This document shows, one piece after another, positions 12,005 to 23,268 of a DNA stretch of 64,000 nt. A program made the position numbers and the translations under genes. Each line of letters begins with the position of its first letter. Position 1 is the stretch's first letter. The stretch is from the NCBI GenBank assembly GCA_905250075.1, contig CAJNOP010000529.1:66741-130740 (forward strand). Direction: 5' to 3'. Under the pieces are notes generated by a model, which was not told where the DNA came from, ran no database searches, and saw only the letters and a list, made by a program, of their open reading frames with translations. This DNA is from Rotaria sp. Silwood1. Lineage: Eukaryota > Rotifera > Eurotatoria > Philodinida > Philodinidae.

Positions 12005-14375
12005 ATGAATGTAGAAAGAATTTCATCATCAATGACAAACATACCAACTAAATCAATTGCGTCAGAAGTAAACCAATTCCAGGAGGTTGGTACCTATTTC
12101 GACATCTACTATAAAAATAGAGGAGAATGGATAAATCGATGGATTTCCAAATCTCAAGGTTTCTGTAAGTGGTTTCTTTATTTCTATATTTATGGAAAAT
12201 TATGTAGATTTGTCCGGAAATCTGGTACACGACACCACATCTGAAAACACTTCAGTGACTAAGGCGAATGAAACACAAACCGAAGATGAAATCTATTCGA
12301 ATGATGATAAAATTGATGATTTTTCTGATGGTAATGAACTACTTTTCATCCTTTTATGAGTGAGATAAGTAGATCATTATCCTTTTCTCTTCAAAAAATT
12401 ATACGATAGAATGGATAGTTAGTTTTTCCAAAATGAATAATCGACAATTCCAAATTTGCAACTGTATTGTGTAATTATCTACGTATTTCATTCAAAGCCG
12501 AATGAAAAAAAAGCCGTTGAGAGATCGAAATAACATGAATTGAAGTAAATGCTTTTTAAAACAATCGGTGAAATCCATAAACATATTGCATTTCTTTCAA
12601 AACTAGTAGTTTTATTTAAGTAGAAATTAAAAAAATAAATATCTATCGACTCGTTTTTCACGGTGTTAAACATTCAGAATTAAATCTCTGTTCAATTATT
12701 TCATTGCGTTGTCTGAGATCATTATCTATTAATTTTCGGATGACTATTCTCATTGGCAATCTAGTGGGACATGAAAAACAATTAGTTCTTGGACAACGAA
12801 AATCTTGAACTTATTATTTTTTATGATAGGCAATAAATATCATAATTATGTTCGTAAAATACACAAAGATGAATCTTGCAAAGATCAAAAAATGAATGGC
12901 ACAGGACTTCTTGGTCAGAATTACAATTTTTATCTACATGTAAGTCTCATTGACATTTTTTTTCTTCATAAGAAAATTAACACGCTGAAGAAGAAGCTGG
13001 AATCCGACCGAATTACAAATCATGCAGTTGAATCGGCTTCAAAAAACACGTTCGCTTTTAATGGAAAGTAAGTTCGGCTAAGTAGCCTGTCGCTATCTTT
13101 TCTTGAAAAGAGGAAGACCGAATCGATTACATCAATAGAATCTCAATACCGATTTCTGATTACAAAAGTTCAAATAATACAAGAGAAGTAATGACTGCCT
13201 TTCTCTGACCGTTTTGTAGGAAGAATCATTCTTTTTAATTAAGACCATGTCTTTTATAAACTTCAAAACTTATAGGAAATTACTGAATCTCGCTAAATAT
13301 GAGTAAATCACAACTAGTTATATTCGATTTCGAAAATAATAAATGAGATTAGACAGGTTCGTTTGTTTAGAAGAATTCTTGTGCAGAAAATGTCGAATAC
13401 ATCTTCCTCTCCTTTTCAAGTTCGGTAACAGCATCTTTGAATCAAGCTGTTAGCCGCTAATACATTTTATATTATTTTTGAATCAGTAATTCAGTTTTGA
13501 AATTTACAGACCATATCGATCGATTGTAAAATCATAGCGTTGTGAATTATCTCCTTCTTCATTCAAAATATCTTGAATTTTGTTTTGTCGCTGAAGTATT
13601 TAATTATCCAAGAAAATTTCGATTAATCATTCTGAATTATAGAACAAATCAAATATTGACACGTGAATGTAGTGTGTGTTTGTTAATAAAATCTGAAGAA
13701 GAATTTTCTCCTGCTTACAGTAGAAGATGTCGACATCAAATTCGTGAAGTTTGCAATCTATGTACCTATAAGAGCAGCAAAGTTATTCTCGATGACATCA
13801 TCAGTGGTCAAATTTTCTGTCCTGAATCGAACTGTTTGATAAATTTGAATTCAGATGAAATTTCTCAAATGCTTACTATTAATAATGACCATGTGTTATT
13901 GGAAAAATACAATAGTTATCTAAACAGACGATTTCTTGATTACTTAGAAAACTTTTATTGGTGCGCGCATGGATGTGGCTCCGGTCAAATCGATGATAGA
14001 AAGTCGACTCGAAACTTAAAAATGACTTGTATCGCATGTACAAAAGATACATGTGCATTTCATCGTGTTAAGTGGCATGAAAATATGACCTGTAATCAAT
14101 ATGATCAACTCTATCCATCCATTGATTCTATGACAAATAAATGGATGAAAGAAAATTCGAAAAAATGTCCCGGCTGCAAATGTAAAATTGAGAAGAATGG
14201 TGGTTGCCTTCATATGACCTGTAAAAAATGTGGCCATCAATTTTGTTGGGATTGTCTGGCCAGCTATGTGACGTATAAATTTAGACCGCGTCTGCAACAT
14301 AAAATCAGCTGTAAAAATCATCCTATTGGCCATTTAATCTCACGAATTCATTTATCAAGACGTGAAAAATCATAG
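12005..14375 (+). CDS. RBR-type E3 ubiquitin ligase
   Basis: Five exons join in phase: 12005-12164, 12208-12330, 12830-12939, 12973-13067 and 13538-14375, giving about 441 residues. Exons 1-4 code for an acidic, unstructured-looking N-terminus. Exon 5 holds RING1 (C207-x2-C210 ... C-x-H ... C-x2-C ... CPESNC), an in-between-RING region with paired Cys/His, and RING2 (CPGCKCKIEKNGGCLHMTC, from residue 373). In RBR ligases the Cys after NGG in RING2 carries the ubiquitin thioester; here that is about C386. Such enzymes receive ubiquitin from an E2 and pass it to substrates. Homology to a particular subfamily (Ariadne, RNF14) was not resolved. A TTTCTTTCGATTAG acceptor-like site ends 23 nt before the ATG. 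The splice choice for exon 5 is fixed by phase; an alternative AG at about 13510 would hit a stop. Confidence 0.85.
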
Positions 14376-15049
14376 ACCAAAATGATCCTATCAATCGAAG
14401 ATAAGAATCATTAAATATATACTGTTTAAAAATAAACTCGATTTTTTTAATACGCTTCGAACATCGAAAGTTGTGAAGCTCATGTAGTTCTAATACAATC
14501 TAGAGTATCATTGTGCGCATTAGTGTGTAGGTACATTGAGGGCTCATGCCAACAACTACTAACAGAGTACAACAATAGAGGAATTTTAAAAAACTATTAG
14601 TTTTCGAATATTTCAATTCAACAGAAATTCGCAATGGTTAAACATAGGGTCAGAATTTACAATATTTAAAAAGAAAACCCATTCGTAATGTCGGCACATC
14701 TAGTTGAAGACGCTAGCTGTTGAGCAAAGGATACGAACGAAAAATCTCCTTGATAATATGTAGCTTAGAAAAGACTCGAAACCTATATATAATCATTCTG
14801 GCAGATAAGAAACAAAGTACCTATCGAGGACAAATGCTTTTTCTTTGAATGAAAGAGGTTCAAGCACGATCCTTGTAACATATGGCAACAGAGTTGAATA
14901 TGCCAGAAGACTTCTTATCGTCACTAGTTCTTTGAAATGTGATGTGACCTGCAACAAAAAATTGTTTGAAGAATGAAACTTACAAATAATTTTTATTTTT
15001 TTTGTGAAAAATAGTCACTAAGTATTTGCACTACTCATTCTACGCTCTA
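14376..15049. other. Intergenic, no feature seen
   Basis: A+T-rich DNA with an AATAAA-type signal about 55 bp after the RBR stop codon. Nothing else is recognised. Confidence 0.5.
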
Positions 15050-15118
15050 GTGTGGATGTGAATTGTGGGCGTGAGTGTGCATGTTCTATTCATTGCCACC
15101 TACATCCACACCCACCCG
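15050..15118. repeat. Telomere-like G/C hairpin 8
   Basis: GTGTGGATGTGAATTGTGGG/CGTGAGTGTG, a TTCTATTCATTG loop, then CCACCTACATCCACACCCACCC. Confidence 0.8.
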
Positions 15119-15181
15119 CTACTGGTTGTAAGAAAAAAAATTACATAAGCATCTATATTACTAATTATTATTGTTGTTTTT

Positions 15182-15361
15182 GTTTGAAACTATTGGTACA
15201 AGTGATTATGATGGTGTTTATCGATGTTTCATGGATGAAGAGAATGATGATAGAAATAAAGAAACGAGAATCCGATGTAATGCTAATTATTTATGTGCTG
15301 TGCAAACATTACATTCTGAAATGAATGCTTTCTGTGTTGTGTTTCATTTTTGTTCAATCTG
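15182..15361 (+). pseudogene. Possible orphan exon between hairpins
   Basis: About 57 codons of coding-like composition (TSDYDGVYRCFMDEENDD, then a Cys-containing tail CNANYLCAVQTLHSEMNAFC) end in TGA. No upstream exon or homologue is recognised. It lies between hairpins 8 and 9, like the other gene fragments. It may be chance. Confidence 0.3.
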
Positions 15362-15490
15362 ATTTCAACTAACTTGTAACTTCAAAATTCTGGCACAAAA
15401 TATTCACTCATGTTTCAGCTTCTTAAAAACATCTGGTTAGAGCCAGAAGCAGTTAGGTAGAATCAAGATATTTTGATCTTTTTGAATATA

Positions 15491-15700
15491 CAGTGACTTC
15501 TAAAATTATTCATCCAGCTTTATTTTCAGTTTTTTTCCACTATCATAACTTCTAAACTCCTCCACAAACAAAGATCCCTGGTTTTCTATTATGTCCAAGA
15601 GTAGAAAAGTTTTAGGGGCTTGTATTATGTTTGATGTCAAAAAAAAGTTAGACCATTTCGGACAGGTCTAACTTTTACTTTTCATGCTATCATAAGAAAC
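15491..15700 (+). mobile_element. Truncated Tc1-like element end
   Basis: TA followed by CAGTGACTTCTAAAATTATT matches the style of Tc1-like terminal repeats. No matching right end is found, so the copy is truncated. A perfect 12-bp inverted repeat (AAAAGTTAGACC ... GGTCTAACTTTT) at about 15643-15676 lies inside it. Confidence 0.5.
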
Positions 15701-15727
15701 ACTTCAGAAATAAGACTAAGCTGACCA

Positions 15728-15772
15728 GAGGGTGTGGGGTATGAGTGTGGGTCTGGGTCTGGGTGGGTGGAA
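15728..15772 (+). repeat. Telomere-like G-rich half (hairpin 9, no C arm)
   Basis: GAGGGTGTGGGGTATGAGTG followed by GGGTCTGGGTCTGGGTGGGTGG. Only the G-rich arm is present; no C-rich partner follows within 200 bp. Confidence 0.65.
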
Positions 15773-17751
15773 GTGAATAGAATAACCTGGCTTCCGATTG
15801 CGAATTTCAAAAAAAATAGGAATCCTTAGAGGATCAAGTTTGTCTAATATATATGATTTTCGATAAAAAATGACGAAAATATAGGATTTATTATACATTG
15901 TTTCTGCTTAAATTTTCTGATTTTGTTAACTTCTTCACTTGGTATCTTTCTAATGAAACAAGCAAGATCATAGGGCTTGCCATCAGGATTCTTATCTGAT
16001 TCATTTCTACTGAAATGAATAGTTAAATCAATTATCATTAGGAACTTTAATTAAAGTTTTAGAACCTTTTTCACTAATCAATGAATAATGAAAAAAAGGA
16101 GACCATAAACTTTGAAAGGATAAAACGAAAATAATCCAAATATATATTTGTCATGATGAAAAGGCCGCAAACTTTTTCTTGACAATTCAGCCTAATTAGA
16201 AGCTGAAGTTACATCCATGTGAAACTTTTAGAAAACCTTCAACACAATGACAGTAATCATTCCTGCAATTTTCAGCTGAATTAGTTACACTTTCTCTTGA
16301 TTTCGGCATTTTTCAGAAGAGCCAGGGACCAGAATATTAAGATAGTTTCTCAGCTAGTTAATATATCATTCTGTACAGAATTAAATTTAGAGTAAAATCG
16401 TATGAAAGTCACAAATGATAGAGCAACATTTCTGTAATAAAACACACATCCTCGTGCAGGGGTCATATTTACTCTATTACGAAATCTCTTGGGCGTTTTG
16501 TTCTCTTGAATTTGATTCAGGTTCAATGCCATTTTTCTAGGAACATCAGTCATTAATGAGTGCTACAATATTATAAACACAATAGGATGAAAAACTCTGT
16601 CCTCCTCTCATCACCAAGAACACAGTCCACAAAATTTAGACAAAAATACTAAACCACAAAAATTGTCGCCCGGCCTCGCCTAATAAAGGCTTAATTTTTT
16701 TCGTGCAAGAAAATAGAAAAGATCTAACTTAATCTGATTTGTTTTCAACTGAAAAAATTCTTTTTAAGTGACACTAATTGAATACAATATAAGTCTAATT
16801 TTTCAAATTCTAAAGATAAAATTTAATTGTTTTTCGTGTTTCTTAATCGATTTTCGAAAAATAGTGTCAATTGGAAAGCTTATGCTGATGGAGCATAAAA
16901 GGCAAAAATCAGTTAAAACCAATCTTTAAAGCTAAAAAGCACTAGCGCATTCAGTACTGAACAACACTACTTCAAAATGTCATCGTAATGTAGGAGTTTG
17001 TTCAAAACATATGACTACACACTATATATGTTGTTCAACGTATGAACACTATACTAGAACAAAAGCAAAACTTCCAGTTTTTCGATAAAATATAGGAAAA
17101 ATAGGAATTTTTATTGAAATGTAGGACAAAAATAGGACATTTTCAAAAATATAGGAATTATAGGAAATATAGGTCGAATCACAGCCCAGCTTAATGCTAA
17201 TACGAGACCATTATTCACCACAGATGACTCACATATTTCACGTCGACTAAGGGCCTCTAGAATCCTTCATTTACACATGATATTATGGTTTTATTTTTTT
17301 CTTCTATTCAGAGACATGCAAATTATTAATTATTTTTTGTCTAAAATGTTACTTTAAATTTTTGAATATCGAATGATAGATACAGATTTAGCAATCGATT
17401 TTTATTGGTACGAAAACACATTCCAGTAATTGATGATCATTGGGATGCAGTAAATATGTGCGTAAATTTTCATATGGTCTTCTCTTTACTACCTTACTTA
17501 CAGTGTATCTGACCGAGACAAATTGCTTCTCATTTTGTTCTCTGCTCGGCGCACGTGAGTATATGCTAACATAAGTTTGTTTCTTTTCTCTGGCGTGTGC
17601 GTGCATGTGTTTTTTCTGTATGTAATTTGCATGATTGATGTTGTATTAGATGGGCAATAATAAAACTGAACGCAATCATAACGTTACTGTTTATAAATCA
17701 CATAAGTAAACAATTAAAGTAACTTAAATTAATTACGAATGTTTCTTTGCA
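15773..17751. other. Intergenic with ATAGGA-unit tract
   Basis: No gene is recognised. From about 17085 to 17175 there are degenerate ATAGGA/AAATAGGA units. Short open frames here lack coding character. Confidence 0.4.
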
Positions 17752-17791
17752 GAAATAAACTTGAATTCTGCTTGTTTTATTATTTTCGAAT

Positions 17792-18589
17792 ATGTCCACG
17801 AATGAATTTGACGAAAACACAATATCGTTTTACATCAATGAGCCACCAATCAATCAAGATATTGAAATTTTCTTCGCTAACTACGCATCCATTTCGCCCT
17901 CAGCACTGCGTGATCATTTGGTTTCTGTGCGTGAAGCTGCCTGGCAAAGACACAACTATTCGCATCTTGGTCGTTGGCGTTTTCTTGACTTTTCTATTAA
18001 ACAAAATCCAATTTATGAGGAAATACTTAAACAATGTAAAAACAAAGGTGCAACTGTGATCGATTTCGGATGTTGTCTTGGTCAAGACATAAGGCAACTT
18101 ATCTATGATGGCGTACCACTTGATCGAATTCGTGGTTATGAATTGGATCCCTTCTTCATCGAACAAGGTTATGAGTTGTTTCGCGATGGTGAATTGATGA
18201 AAGCCAACAAGATATTTACTATGGGTGACATATTTGACGATCAATTTTTGAAAACGATCGAGGCAGCTGACTACCTCTACGCTGGTTCATTCCTTCATCT
18301 TTTCGATGCCGAGACCCAAAAGGATGTTTGTCGACGACTTTCTCGTTTAGCCAAACGAGCTATCGCTGGCCGACAGGTTGGCGCTTTGGTGCCCATCGAA
18401 CACTCGAGATCGTCAAGACATACAGAAAGCAAAAGGATGCGACACTCACCAGGGAGTTTTGCACGTATGTGGAATGAGGCGACAGATGGTGAATGGGAAG
18501 TAGAAAGTGCTACTTTGCATAACGCTGATGCTATCAAAATTGGTAATCAGATGCTCATCTTTGTGGTAAGAAAAAAAAGAGGACAGTAA
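17792..18589 (+). CDS. SAM-dependent methyltransferase, fungal style
   Basis: An intronless frame of 265 residues. A class I methyltransferase nucleotide-binding motif, VIDFGCCLGQDIRQL, lies at about residues 89-103, and an acidic residue (GYELDP) follows in the position that usually binds the ribose. The upstream GRWRFLDF and downstream FRDGEL...GDIFDD phrases resemble the small methyltransferases found in fungal secondary-metabolite (meroterpenoid) clusters; that likeness is from memory. It would transfer a methyl group from S-adenosylmethionine to an unknown substrate. A TTTCTTTGCAG acceptor-like site ends at 17752, 39 nt before the ATG, suggesting a spliced leader or a 5'UTR intron. No interruption is seen. 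The lack of introns and the fungal resemblance suggest horizontal acquisition. Confidence 0.8.
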   Translation: MSTNEFDENTISFYINEPPINQDIEIFFANYASISPSALRDHLVSVREAAWQRHNYSHLGRWRFLDFSIKQNPIYEEILKQCKNKGATVIDFGCCLGQDIRQLIYDGVPLDRIRGYELDPFFIEQGYELFRDGELMKANKIFTMGDIFDDQFLKTIEAADYLYAGSFLHLFDAETQKDVCRRLSRLAKRAIAGRQVGALVPIEHSRSSRHTESKRMRHSPGSFARMWNEATDGEWEVESATLHNADAIKIGNQMLIFVVRKKRGQ

Positions 18590-18767
18590 CTAATTCTATG
18601 TGTAGACATTTAGTCACACTGTATTGATCGTTGTTAGACTAATGAATTTCTAACAATAAATAGTTGTGTATCTCTCATCTTATTCTCTGCTTTGTGCAAT
18701 TGTTTAGATCTAAATATGACGTCAAACGACGTGATCATTTAACACCACTATAATCTGTCTGAAAATA

Positions 18768-19330
18768 CAGGGTGGCCCAAAAGTCACGTTACCGAGAAAA
18801 AATTGAATATCCACATAACGGCTCGACCAAACTGACTCATTTTTTGACCGAGGATAGAGGTATGTTTATGCTTCAAATCCATACGAAAAAGATTAGTGAG
18901 AACCGTTGTTAAGTATCAGTATTGGCCTCAACAAGAAAATTTTACTTTTTCACAGATATAAAAAAAACAATATACAGGATAGTGCAAAAGTCGTTTGAGT
19001 GAAAAGAAAATTAAATATCTCTATTACGGCTCGAGCAAACGAGCTGGTTCTTTTAACAAAGATAGAGGCATGTTCACACTTCAAATTCATATGGACAAGG
19101 TTGATGAGAACCTTTGTTGAATATATCATTTTTTTTTTATATCTGTGAAAAAGTAAAATTTTGTTGTTGAGGTCAATAGTGATACTTAACAAAGGTTCTC
19201 ACTAACCTTTTTCGTATAGATTTGGAGCACAAACCTACCTCTATCCTCAGTCAAAAAGTGAGCCCATTTGGTCGAGCCATTGTATAGATATTCGATTTCT
19301 TCGCGGTAACGTGACTCTTGGGCCACCCTG
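18768..19330. mobile_element. Mariner-like foldback element with nested copy
   Basis: The ends are CAGGGTGGCCCAAAAGT and its complement ACTCTTGGGCCACCCTG, flanked by TA on each side. Outer arms (about 18768-18960 and 19137-19330) are inverted. Between them, from about 18973, lies a diverged same-orientation copy of the left arm, beginning CAGGATAGTGCAAAAGTCG. Shared blocks in all three include ACGGCTCGA, GATAGAGG and GAGAACC. No transposase is present. It lies 180 bp after the methyltransferase stop. Confidence 0.85.
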
Positions 19331-19581
19331 TATTAATGATCTAATTAAGCGTGAAACTGAACGAGAAGTGATGATAAGAATCTAAAAATAAGAGTATTTG
19401 AACAAGAAAAAGCATGTCATTCAGTTGCCCTTCCTAATTTTACATTGATATTACTTGATTTTAAATAATTCTCTTCTAGAGAATGACTGTAAAATTCAAC
19501 ACTATTACCGACTCTGGACTTTGTAAGACATGAACTTTTTTTATTATTTGTCGCACCAGTATTTGCGATTTAAGGTTCAGG

Positions 19582-19657
19582 TTTTGGTGTGGGTGTGGTT
19601 TGGGTGGATGTGAGTGTGAATCTTCAGCCCAACCATATTCACAGCCACCCACACCCG
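19582..19657. repeat. Telomere-like G/C hairpin 10
   Basis: GGTGTGGGTGTGG...GGGTGGATGTGAGTGTGAA, a TCTTCAG loop, then CCCAACCATATTCACAGCCACCCACACCC. It borders the membrane-protein fragment to its right. Confidence 0.8.
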
Positions 19658-19659
19658 AC

Positions 19660-19990
19660 AAATAATTTTTGTTGCATCCAAATGTCCATAAAGTGCACCT
19701 ATTAAAATCATCGTTAAACCAAAACCAAGTAATTTCATTTGCTTTTTTTCTCACTTTTGAAAATTTTATACCGACAAATTCAGAAATAAGAAAACTAATA
19801 ATACATCCAATTACTAATATTTTTTCTCTGTTATCATATGATTCCGGATAATGGGCTTCACCCGCATGCCAGAGTATGTGGGCAATGAGAAGAAACATAA
19901 ATGTGTATAGATAAAGAATAAACTTTTTATTTTTGATACATATATGTTGCATAAGGCTATAAAGTGTAATGAATGATGTGACGAGCCGCA
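19660..19990 (-). pseudogene. Multi-span membrane protein fragment
   Basis: The minus strand encodes hydrophobic helices: FILYLYTFMFLLIAHILWHA, then ILVIGCIISFLISEFVGI and, after a frame change, LLGFGLTMILIGALYGHLDATK. The reading ends at hairpin 10, so the C-terminal side is cut at the repeat boundary. A frameshift near 19745 (or a very short intron) separates the second and third helices. The family is not recognised. I treat it as a truncated gene remnant. Confidence 0.45.
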
Positions 19991-20042
19991 TGCCTGTTAC
20001 ATAAAGTCGATGTCCGAATTAACATCGATATGTATGACTCAG

Positions 20043-20382
20043 TCATGATTCAAATGCATGTAGACACTTGGTCAGTCTATTTATCACGGATAAAATTATT
20101 GTTTTTATAAGACTATTTGATTTTATTTCAATTGATCGAACAAACATATAAAATTCGACACCAAGAAAACTAAAATCGGATAGTGAGTTGGCTCTTTCAC
20201 GCAAAAAATTCCGTGATCTATTATGTTCACGAAAAGTCACACCATTGATCGACTGTTGTGTACTTGATTCATAGCCAGATCATGGTATTGTATCAGCAAG
20301 ATACCAGTCCAAGATGAGAATACCGACGAAAAGAGTAGCAAACAAAAAAATTAAAAAACTACGCACCATGAGCATGATCAAT
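20043..20382 (-). pseudogene. Small membrane-anchored protein with in-frame TGA
   Basis: From an ATG at 20382 the frame starts with a signal-anchor (MLMVRSFLIFLFATLFVGIL, then ILDWYLADTIP) and meets a TGA. It then continues open for about 78 codons, rich in Ser/Arg and with a second hydrophobic run, to a TAG at 20043. The single stop in an otherwise clean frame suggests a recently broken gene, or a sequencing or assembly error. The layout is that of a type II membrane protein, as in Golgi glycosyltransferases, but no family motif is seen. Confidence 0.45.
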
Positions 20383-20502
20383 TCTAAAATTCAAGGACAG
20401 CTATGAATTTGATAAGACAATGCAATAAAGGGTGCTTCATAGGTTCTGAGTTTCGACAAAAACTAATTTACATATGTATAATGAATGATTTCCAATGATA
20501 TA

Positions 20503-20760
20503 CAGGATATGGCGAAAAGATAAGACCCCCCTCATCAAATTTTGAGAATAACAAAGATTTCTCCAACTAAAAGAGGTTTCATTTCCGATCTAATGTCATA
20601 TTCATAGACATTTATTAGCAGTCTATCATATGCCATATTGATTTGAATTTGATCAATTAATAATAATGAATAAATTCAAAAACTTCCAACCTTCAGGTGT
20701 GGCATAATTATAAGACTCCCTCCAACAAATATCAAAATAATGAATTAATACTAACCTTAT
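20503..20760. mobile_element. Mariner-like element relic
   Basis: TA followed by CAGGATATGGCGAAAAGATA and AGACCCCCCTCATCAAAT looks like a mariner terminal repeat. A second, diverged same-orientation copy (CAGGTGTGGCATAATTATAA, then GACTCCCTCCAACAAAT) begins near 20695. The nested-copy layout recalls the element at 18768-19330. No right end is seen. Confidence 0.45.
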
Positions 20761-21029
20761 CAACTCAGACGGTTCTTTTTCAGCATCCATTCGAAAGAGG
20801 AGACTCTGGGCTACATACTAATAAAAAAGATTTGCGAAAACATTCCTGCCATTTAAGAAATTAAATGGTACAAAAGTTGACCCTGAAAACTATCACCATG
20901 TAGTTCGAAAAATTAAGTTTTTACCTGTTTAACGTAGCGAAATTCAATTTAAACTAAACACAAATTACACCATTCTACAGAGCATCAAAAACTGCATAGG
21001 CTACACATATTTTGACAAAAGAGAGTATC

Positions 21030-21072
21030 GGATTTGGATGTGGGTGTGAGTATTCTCTTCACACCCACACCT
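21030..21072. repeat. Telomere-like G/C hairpin 11
   Basis: GGATGTGGGTGTGAG, a TATTCTCTTC loop, then ACACCCACACC. The C-rich arm abuts the first codons of the SMC1 fragment. Confidence 0.85.
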
Positions 21073-21369
21073 TTGATGAAGTTGATGCTGCTCTTGATAA
21101 TACAAATATTGACAAAGTAGCTGAATTCTATTCGTGAACAATCAGTATCAGAATTTCAATGTATTGTTATATCATTAAAAGAACAATTTTATTCACATGC
21201 TGATGCACTTGTTGGCATTTATCCTGAAGTAAATTTTATTTCATTATTTAACTAAAGAAACTGTCGTTTTGTTTCTTTTTAGCCCGGCGATTGTATAACT
21301 AGTCATTGTCTTACATTAGATTTAAATCAACTTGATGAACGAGAAAATATTGCAAATACTCGTAGCTGA
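21073..21369 (+). pseudogene. SMC1 C-terminal fragment
   Basis: The sequence encodes the C-terminal ATPase end of cohesin subunit SMC1: [16 protein letters not shown], then after a 1-nt frame shift [20 protein letters not shown] and [14 protein letters not shown] typical short intron (about 21233-21282, acceptor TTTTTAG) follows, then PGDCITSHCLTLDL...ANTRS and TGA. DE(V/I)DAALDN follows the Walker B acidic residues and is diagnostic of SMC1. Everything N-terminal, including Walker A, signature and hinge, is absent, and the fragment begins exactly at hairpin 11. Hairpin 12 starts about 30 bp after the stop. With a frameshift and no 5' part it cannot make SMC1; an intact copy must lie elsewhere. 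Confidence 0.85.
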
Positions 21370-21398
21370 AAAGACATATTTTTTTTCTCGATCTCTTA

Positions 21399-21465
21399 TG
21401 TGAGTGAGTGAGGGGCGTGGGTGTGAGTGTGGCTTTAAAGACGATGAACACTCACATCCACACCC
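21399..21465. repeat. Telomere-like G/C hairpin 12
   Basis: GTGAGTGAGTGAGGGGCGTG and GGTGTGAGTGTGG, a spacer containing AAAGACGATG, then AACACTCACATCCACACCC. It lies 30 bp downstream of the SMC1 fragment. Confidence 0.85.
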
Positions 21466-21616
21466 TTTTTCAAGATTATTTCAAGTGTGTCCAACTGGAT
21501 TAATAAATAGTACAAAGTGATATCAAAAGGCTTGTTGTGTAAGACCGTCAGAATATCGTTCTCGAGAAATGTGCCGAAAATCTTTATTTTGACACCTTAA
21601 CTTTTTTCGTTTTAGA

Positions 21617-21836
21617 TTCCGTGTCGGTTGTCGAACTAATCAATACCACTGCTGATTTGCATTCATTCCTATCGGCAAAATTTATACGAGGAACAATCCG
21701 TGGTTCGAGTACTTACAGCATAGATATCGATCGAAAACTAGAAAAAAAATTTAAAAGGATCAAAAATAAGTACATGTTCTTTGCTAATGGATTTCAAGGT
21801 CATATACTCATTACAGTACGCGATGTTGATTATTAA
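21617..21836 (+). CDS. Possible terminal exon of unknown gene
   Basis: An open run of about 72 codons follows a good acceptor (TTTTTTCGTTTTAG) and ends in TAA. The product (SVVELINTTADLHSFLSAKF ... GFQGHILITVRDVDY) has balanced amino-acid use but no recognised family. No preceding exon was found before hairpin 12, so it may be another gene fragment. Confidence 0.35.
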
Positions 21837-22133
21837 TTTCATCCACACTATGGCTGTATTAATAAATCAATATATAAATCATGGATACTCTGCACTAAAA
21901 TTGGAATTTGGATGTATTCTCATCTCATGAATCTCATTCGAAGTACAATAATATTCGATACATGCATTCCATTCATTCTTGGTTGCATTTATCATTGATA
22001 GTTTTATTTTCTGACTCGTATTGTACTTGTGCATATATATGTTTGCAGAACTTTATCGTTTAGATAAAATATTGATAAGAAGTAAAAAAGAAAATGTTTG
22101 TAAATACGAAGTTTCGAATAAAAATACAGTTGA

Positions 22134-23268
22134 TTAATTAAAATCATCTTCAATTGTTGTATATTCTTTATATTCTATTTTATAGCCAAGTAATTGACCA
22201 ATGAGAGCACCTATTTTAACCATTATTTTCATAAAAGGTAATGGTAAAGATGCTGGATAGGTTTGCGCATTTTCGAAAAGTACAAATATTTGCCATATAG
22301 ATATATGTTGATCACGATTAATGCCAGCAAAATTTTCAAAGAATCCTTGTGAAAGACCATTGTATTTGTTGGCTGGTTCGGCGCGAATACGTACAATGAG
22401 ATCTTCTTTATTGTCATTCATCCAAAATGTGTGTGGTAGAAGAGGTGGTACAATAAGAGGCCGTGGACATGTATGAATGTCACATGAATATACTTTATCA
22501 CCTATTTGATAGGCTAGGTGACCTTGTATAAGAGTGAAAAATTCCGTTTGTTCGAGATGTATATGTAGAGGTGGTGTGCAAGGTCGTTGCATTGGTGACA
22601 CTTGCAGATTACCACAGATACCATGTGCATATATGATATTTTCACATTCAAAATATGAATTATTTATTTGTTCTGATCGATTAAAAAATTGATATGAATC
22701 AGTATTATTTGCCAGAGAAGTTGCTATGCGAGATAAACCTGCCGTATGGGTTCGAAACAGCTAAATATATTGTAGAAATAAGTGACATAGTATAAGAAAA
22801 TTTTTTTCTATCTTGATTAGTCGAACGAATATTCTTTCAGATTTAATGCGTTCTTCAGCTAAATCAGGTTTTGCAGGATTCAAAACATCGCTTGAGAAGA
22901 GCAGAGAGAAGAAGTATACAAATTAACACTACAAAGCTATTTTCTCGATGTATTATATGCTACTCGTATTTTAGCAGACAGTCTAACTGTACATTCATTG
23001 ATATTTTGAAGTTACTAGTTATAGAATTCAAGAAATCTCAACAGTTACCTTTATTTAGATTGTAATTGGTTAAGAACATGAAAAAAATTTGTCTTTTTGT
23101 CTATCATAGGATAGAGAAAAATTTCTAGCCCATCTCTAATATACACCAGCCAAATAAGAGCTGAAGATTAAAATTGGAAAAAAAACCGACCTGAGATGTC
23201 CGATGACGATAATAGCCAAGCCATGCAGCCAAACTGCCTATCACAAACCATTTCAGCCACCACTGCAT
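22134..23268 (-). CDS. Cupin-fold protein with N-terminal signal anchor
   Basis: The main exon (22760-22134, phase 0, acceptor TATTTAG) encodes a cupin domain. Motif 1 is PPLHIHLEQTEFFTLIQG (HxH...E...G) and motif 2 is PPLLPHTFWMN (P..H...N), so the usual two-His, Glu, His metal site is present. An upstream exon ending near 22827 (VLNPAKPDLAEERIKSER) and a first exon with ATG at 23266-23268 (MQWWLKWFVIGSLAAWLGYY, a signal anchor) are likely. Phases of the first intron do not agree in my reading, so the 5' structure is unresolved. Cupins include dioxygenases, isomerases and non-enzymes, and the substrate is unknown. A hydrophobic helix near the C-terminus (IMVKIGALIGQLLGYKIEY) may also contact membrane. 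Confidence 0.65.
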
